DNA from: an uncultured Actinomycetes bacterium
GTDB taxonomy: Bacteria; Actinomycetota; Thermoleophilia; Solirubrobacterales; Solirubrobacteraceae
DNA: 14,717 bases
Direction of reading: 5' to 3'
Assembly (NCBI GenBank): GCA_937888775.1
Contig: CALAQT010000260.1
Location: 1 to 14,717 of the forward strand
The translations under genes were made by a program, and so were the position numbers. Of this stretch, positions 13,722-14,717 are shown piece after piece; within the stretch, counting starts at the first letter, position 1, and every line of letters starts with the position of its first letter. A model generated the notes under the pieces. The model saw nothing but the letters and a program-made list of their open reading frames with translations, was not told where the DNA came from and made no database searches.

Positions 13722-13991
13722 TCAGCGGTCGTAGGCACGTCCCCGTGGCAGGATGCGGCTGACGAGGATCTTGTGGTGCTCGCGGTCGGTTGACAGGATC
13801 ACGCGCCAGTCGCCGACGCGCACTCTGGACTCGGGGCGCCCGCGCAGCTTGCTGACTCCGGTCGCGTGCTCGGGGTCGGCGATGATCCGGTCGAGCGCGG
13901 CGACGATGCGAATGCGTATCGGAGGGTCCAGACGACCGAAATCCTTCTCGGCGGCTCGCTCGAACTCGATAGACCAGGGGGCCTGGCTCAC
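13722..13991 (-). CDS. RelE/ParE-family toxin
   Basis: The 89-residue protein has the family layout: WSIEFERAAEKDFGRLDPPI, RIRIVAALDRIIADP, KLRGRPESRVRVGDWRVILS, and a final ILVSRILPRGRAYDR. RelE members cleave mRNA at the ribosome and ParE members poison gyrase; sequence alone does not separate them here. Basic residues in RVRVGDWR and LPRGRAYDR fit either. It starts with GTG that overlaps the antitoxin stop by four bases (GTGA), so it is made only when the antitoxin is translated. Confidence 0.88.
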   Translation of the reverse strand: MSQAPWSIEFERAAEKDFGRLDPPIRIRIVAALDRIIADPEHATGVSKLRGRPESRVRVGDWRVILSTDREHHKILVSRILPRGRAYDR

Positions 13992-14236
13992 CCGTGCCCG
14001 TACTTGCGCTTGATCTCCTCGAAGGGGATTGTGGGCACGCCTGCGGCTCGGTCGGCTGCCACCTCAGCTAGGGCAGCCTCGTCCCCTTCGGTGAGCGGCT
14101 CGTCGTCCTCAGGCGCGTCGTCGAGCAGTGCCAAGACTGGGTCCTTGGGCTCGCTCTCGGCTGCCAGCAGTGCGCGCTCGGCCTGCTCTTCGCTCCAACG
14201 CGGCAGGTGCTGCAGCACCTTTTCCTTGGCAGTCAT
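13988..14236 (-). CDS. Antitoxin of the RelE/ParE-type pair
   Basis: The 82-residue acidic protein begins MTAKEKVLQHLPRWSEEQAE and has a central acidic run (DDAPEDDEPLTEGDEAALAE), ending in PTIPFEEIKRKYGHG. Type II antitoxins typically have a DNA-binding start and a disordered tail that wraps the toxin. Position before the toxin, size and charge fit this. The ATG at 14236 is chosen because the extra nine residues from 14263 look unrelated. No strong ribosome site is seen. The pair is probably autoregulated. It sits directly downstream of a methyltransferase gene. Confidence 0.82.
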   Translation of the reverse strand: MTAKEKVLQHLPRWSEEQAERALLAAESEPKDPVLALLDDAPEDDEPLTEGDEAALAEVAADRAAGVPTIPFEEIKRKYGHG

Positions 14237-14294
14237 GGAGTGGATTGTAGCTCCCACACGCACCGTCCTAAAGGACAGTCTGGACGCGAGATGG

Positions 14295-14717
14295 CTATCT
14301 CCGGCGACGGGTGGGGGGCGTCAGCTGGCCCGCCGACAGCAGGCGCACATACTCACCGAACAGGAACGATAGGCGCTCGGCCTCGCCGAGTCGGGCGCGA
14401 CGACCGAAGGCGCCGTCAACGGCCTGGTCCAGTCGTCGGTGGGCCAGCACGAGGTCGCCTGGCTGCGTGAGCGGGTCGTACAGGACAGCTAGTGACGAGC
14501 GCGGGCGCGCAGCTCGCGCCAGCAGCACCTCGTTGGCCGCTTCCTCGATGCGCTTGCGCTGGCCGTCACTCGGTTGCGGAAACGGGAAGGTGTTGTAGAC
14601 CAAGCGGTTGTTGAATCGGTAGTCGCTCTTGATGCGCCCGCCCACGGTGCGCTGCCATGCCGAGAACATCTCCGATTGCAGAATGCCGAAGAGCGCGAGG
14701 TCGGCGCCCTCGATATA
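14295..14717 (-). CDS. C-terminus of a type IIG/MmeI-like DNA methyltransferase (partial)
   Basis: The last 140 residues of a larger protein whose start lies beyond the window. Visible blocks are LALFGILQSEMFSAWQRTVG, GRIKSDYRFNNRLVYNTFPF, LAVLYDPLTQPGDLVLAHRR, LDQAVDGAFG and ERLSFLFGEYVRLL. These match the target-recognition end and C-terminal helical region of large class I SAM-dependent N6-adenine methyltransferases of the MmeI/type IIG kind. The catalytic NPPY motif and any nuclease domain would be upstream and are not seen. Such proteins serve in restriction-modification and related phage-defence systems, and the adjacent toxin-antitoxin pair fits an accessory or defence region. Confidence 0.85.
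   Translation of the reverse strand, partial: YIEGADLALFGILQSEMFSAWQRTVGGRIKSDYRFNNRLVYNTFPFPQPSDGQRKRIEEAANEVLLARAARPRSSLAVLYDPLTQPGDLVLAHRRLDQAVDGAFGRRARLGEAERLSFLFGEYVRLLSAGQLTPPTRRRR

Noticed and set aside
1..14717. tRNA, rRNA, CRISPR arrays, insertion sequences or a replication origin
   Set aside because: No cloverleaf, rRNA-like segment, regularly spaced repeats, transposase or clustered DnaA-box-like sites were seen on reading both strands.

Overview
The window is high-GC DNA with actinobacterial-style gene content: many regulators, an ECF sigma factor with a membrane-anchored partner, secreted proteins of no recognised family, and little operon structure. The TetR regulator carrying an extra C-terminal winged helix, and the sigma factor/one-pass membrane protein pair, point towards Thermoleophilia/Solirubrobacterales. 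That placement is inference; no rRNA or marker gene is present.

Layout. Bases 1-205 hold the end of an XRE-type regulator. Bases 535-1781 hold a secreted-protein operon on +: a promoter-like 28-bp element, a small Cys-containing secreted protein (A1), a ~200-aa secreted protein (B1) and a strong hairpin. Bases 1811-3357 (-) encode an ECF sigma factor overlapping a membrane protein with a lipoprotein-like outer domain. Bases 3607-4638 (+) hold a second 28-bp element and a TetR-winged helix fusion regulator. Bases 4727-5746 (-) encode a YaaC-like protein. Bases 5967-7298 (-) hold a second secreted-protein operon (A2, B2) with a third 28-bp element in front and a 13-bp hairpin terminator behind. 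Bases 7587-8796 (+) encode a putative Cys/His hydrolase and a small protein, both with an FSGRPNP-type domain. Bases 8828-9960 (-) hold an unknown protein and an XRE regulator, divergent from an IclR regulator (10027-10887, +) across a palindrome-bearing gap. Bases 10896-11441 (-) encode a protein made of two tandem repeats. Bases 11878-13137 (+) encode a membrane-anchored protein with a B-like segment. The right end (13228-14717, all -) has a tiny charged protein, an IclR gene relic, a RelE/ParE-type toxin-antitoxin pair and the C-terminus of a type IIG/MmeI-like DNA methyltransferase, and looks like accessory or defence DNA.

Main observation. A 28-bp sequence identical at 25 positions occurs three times. 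Each copy points at the next gene: the two A/B secreted-protein operons, which are paralogous to one another, and the TetR-winged helix regulator. This suggests a small local regulon in which a dual-DNA-binding-domain regulator, or an alternative sigma factor, controls paired exported proteins. A second, 21-bp repeat lies divergent from two of these three copies.
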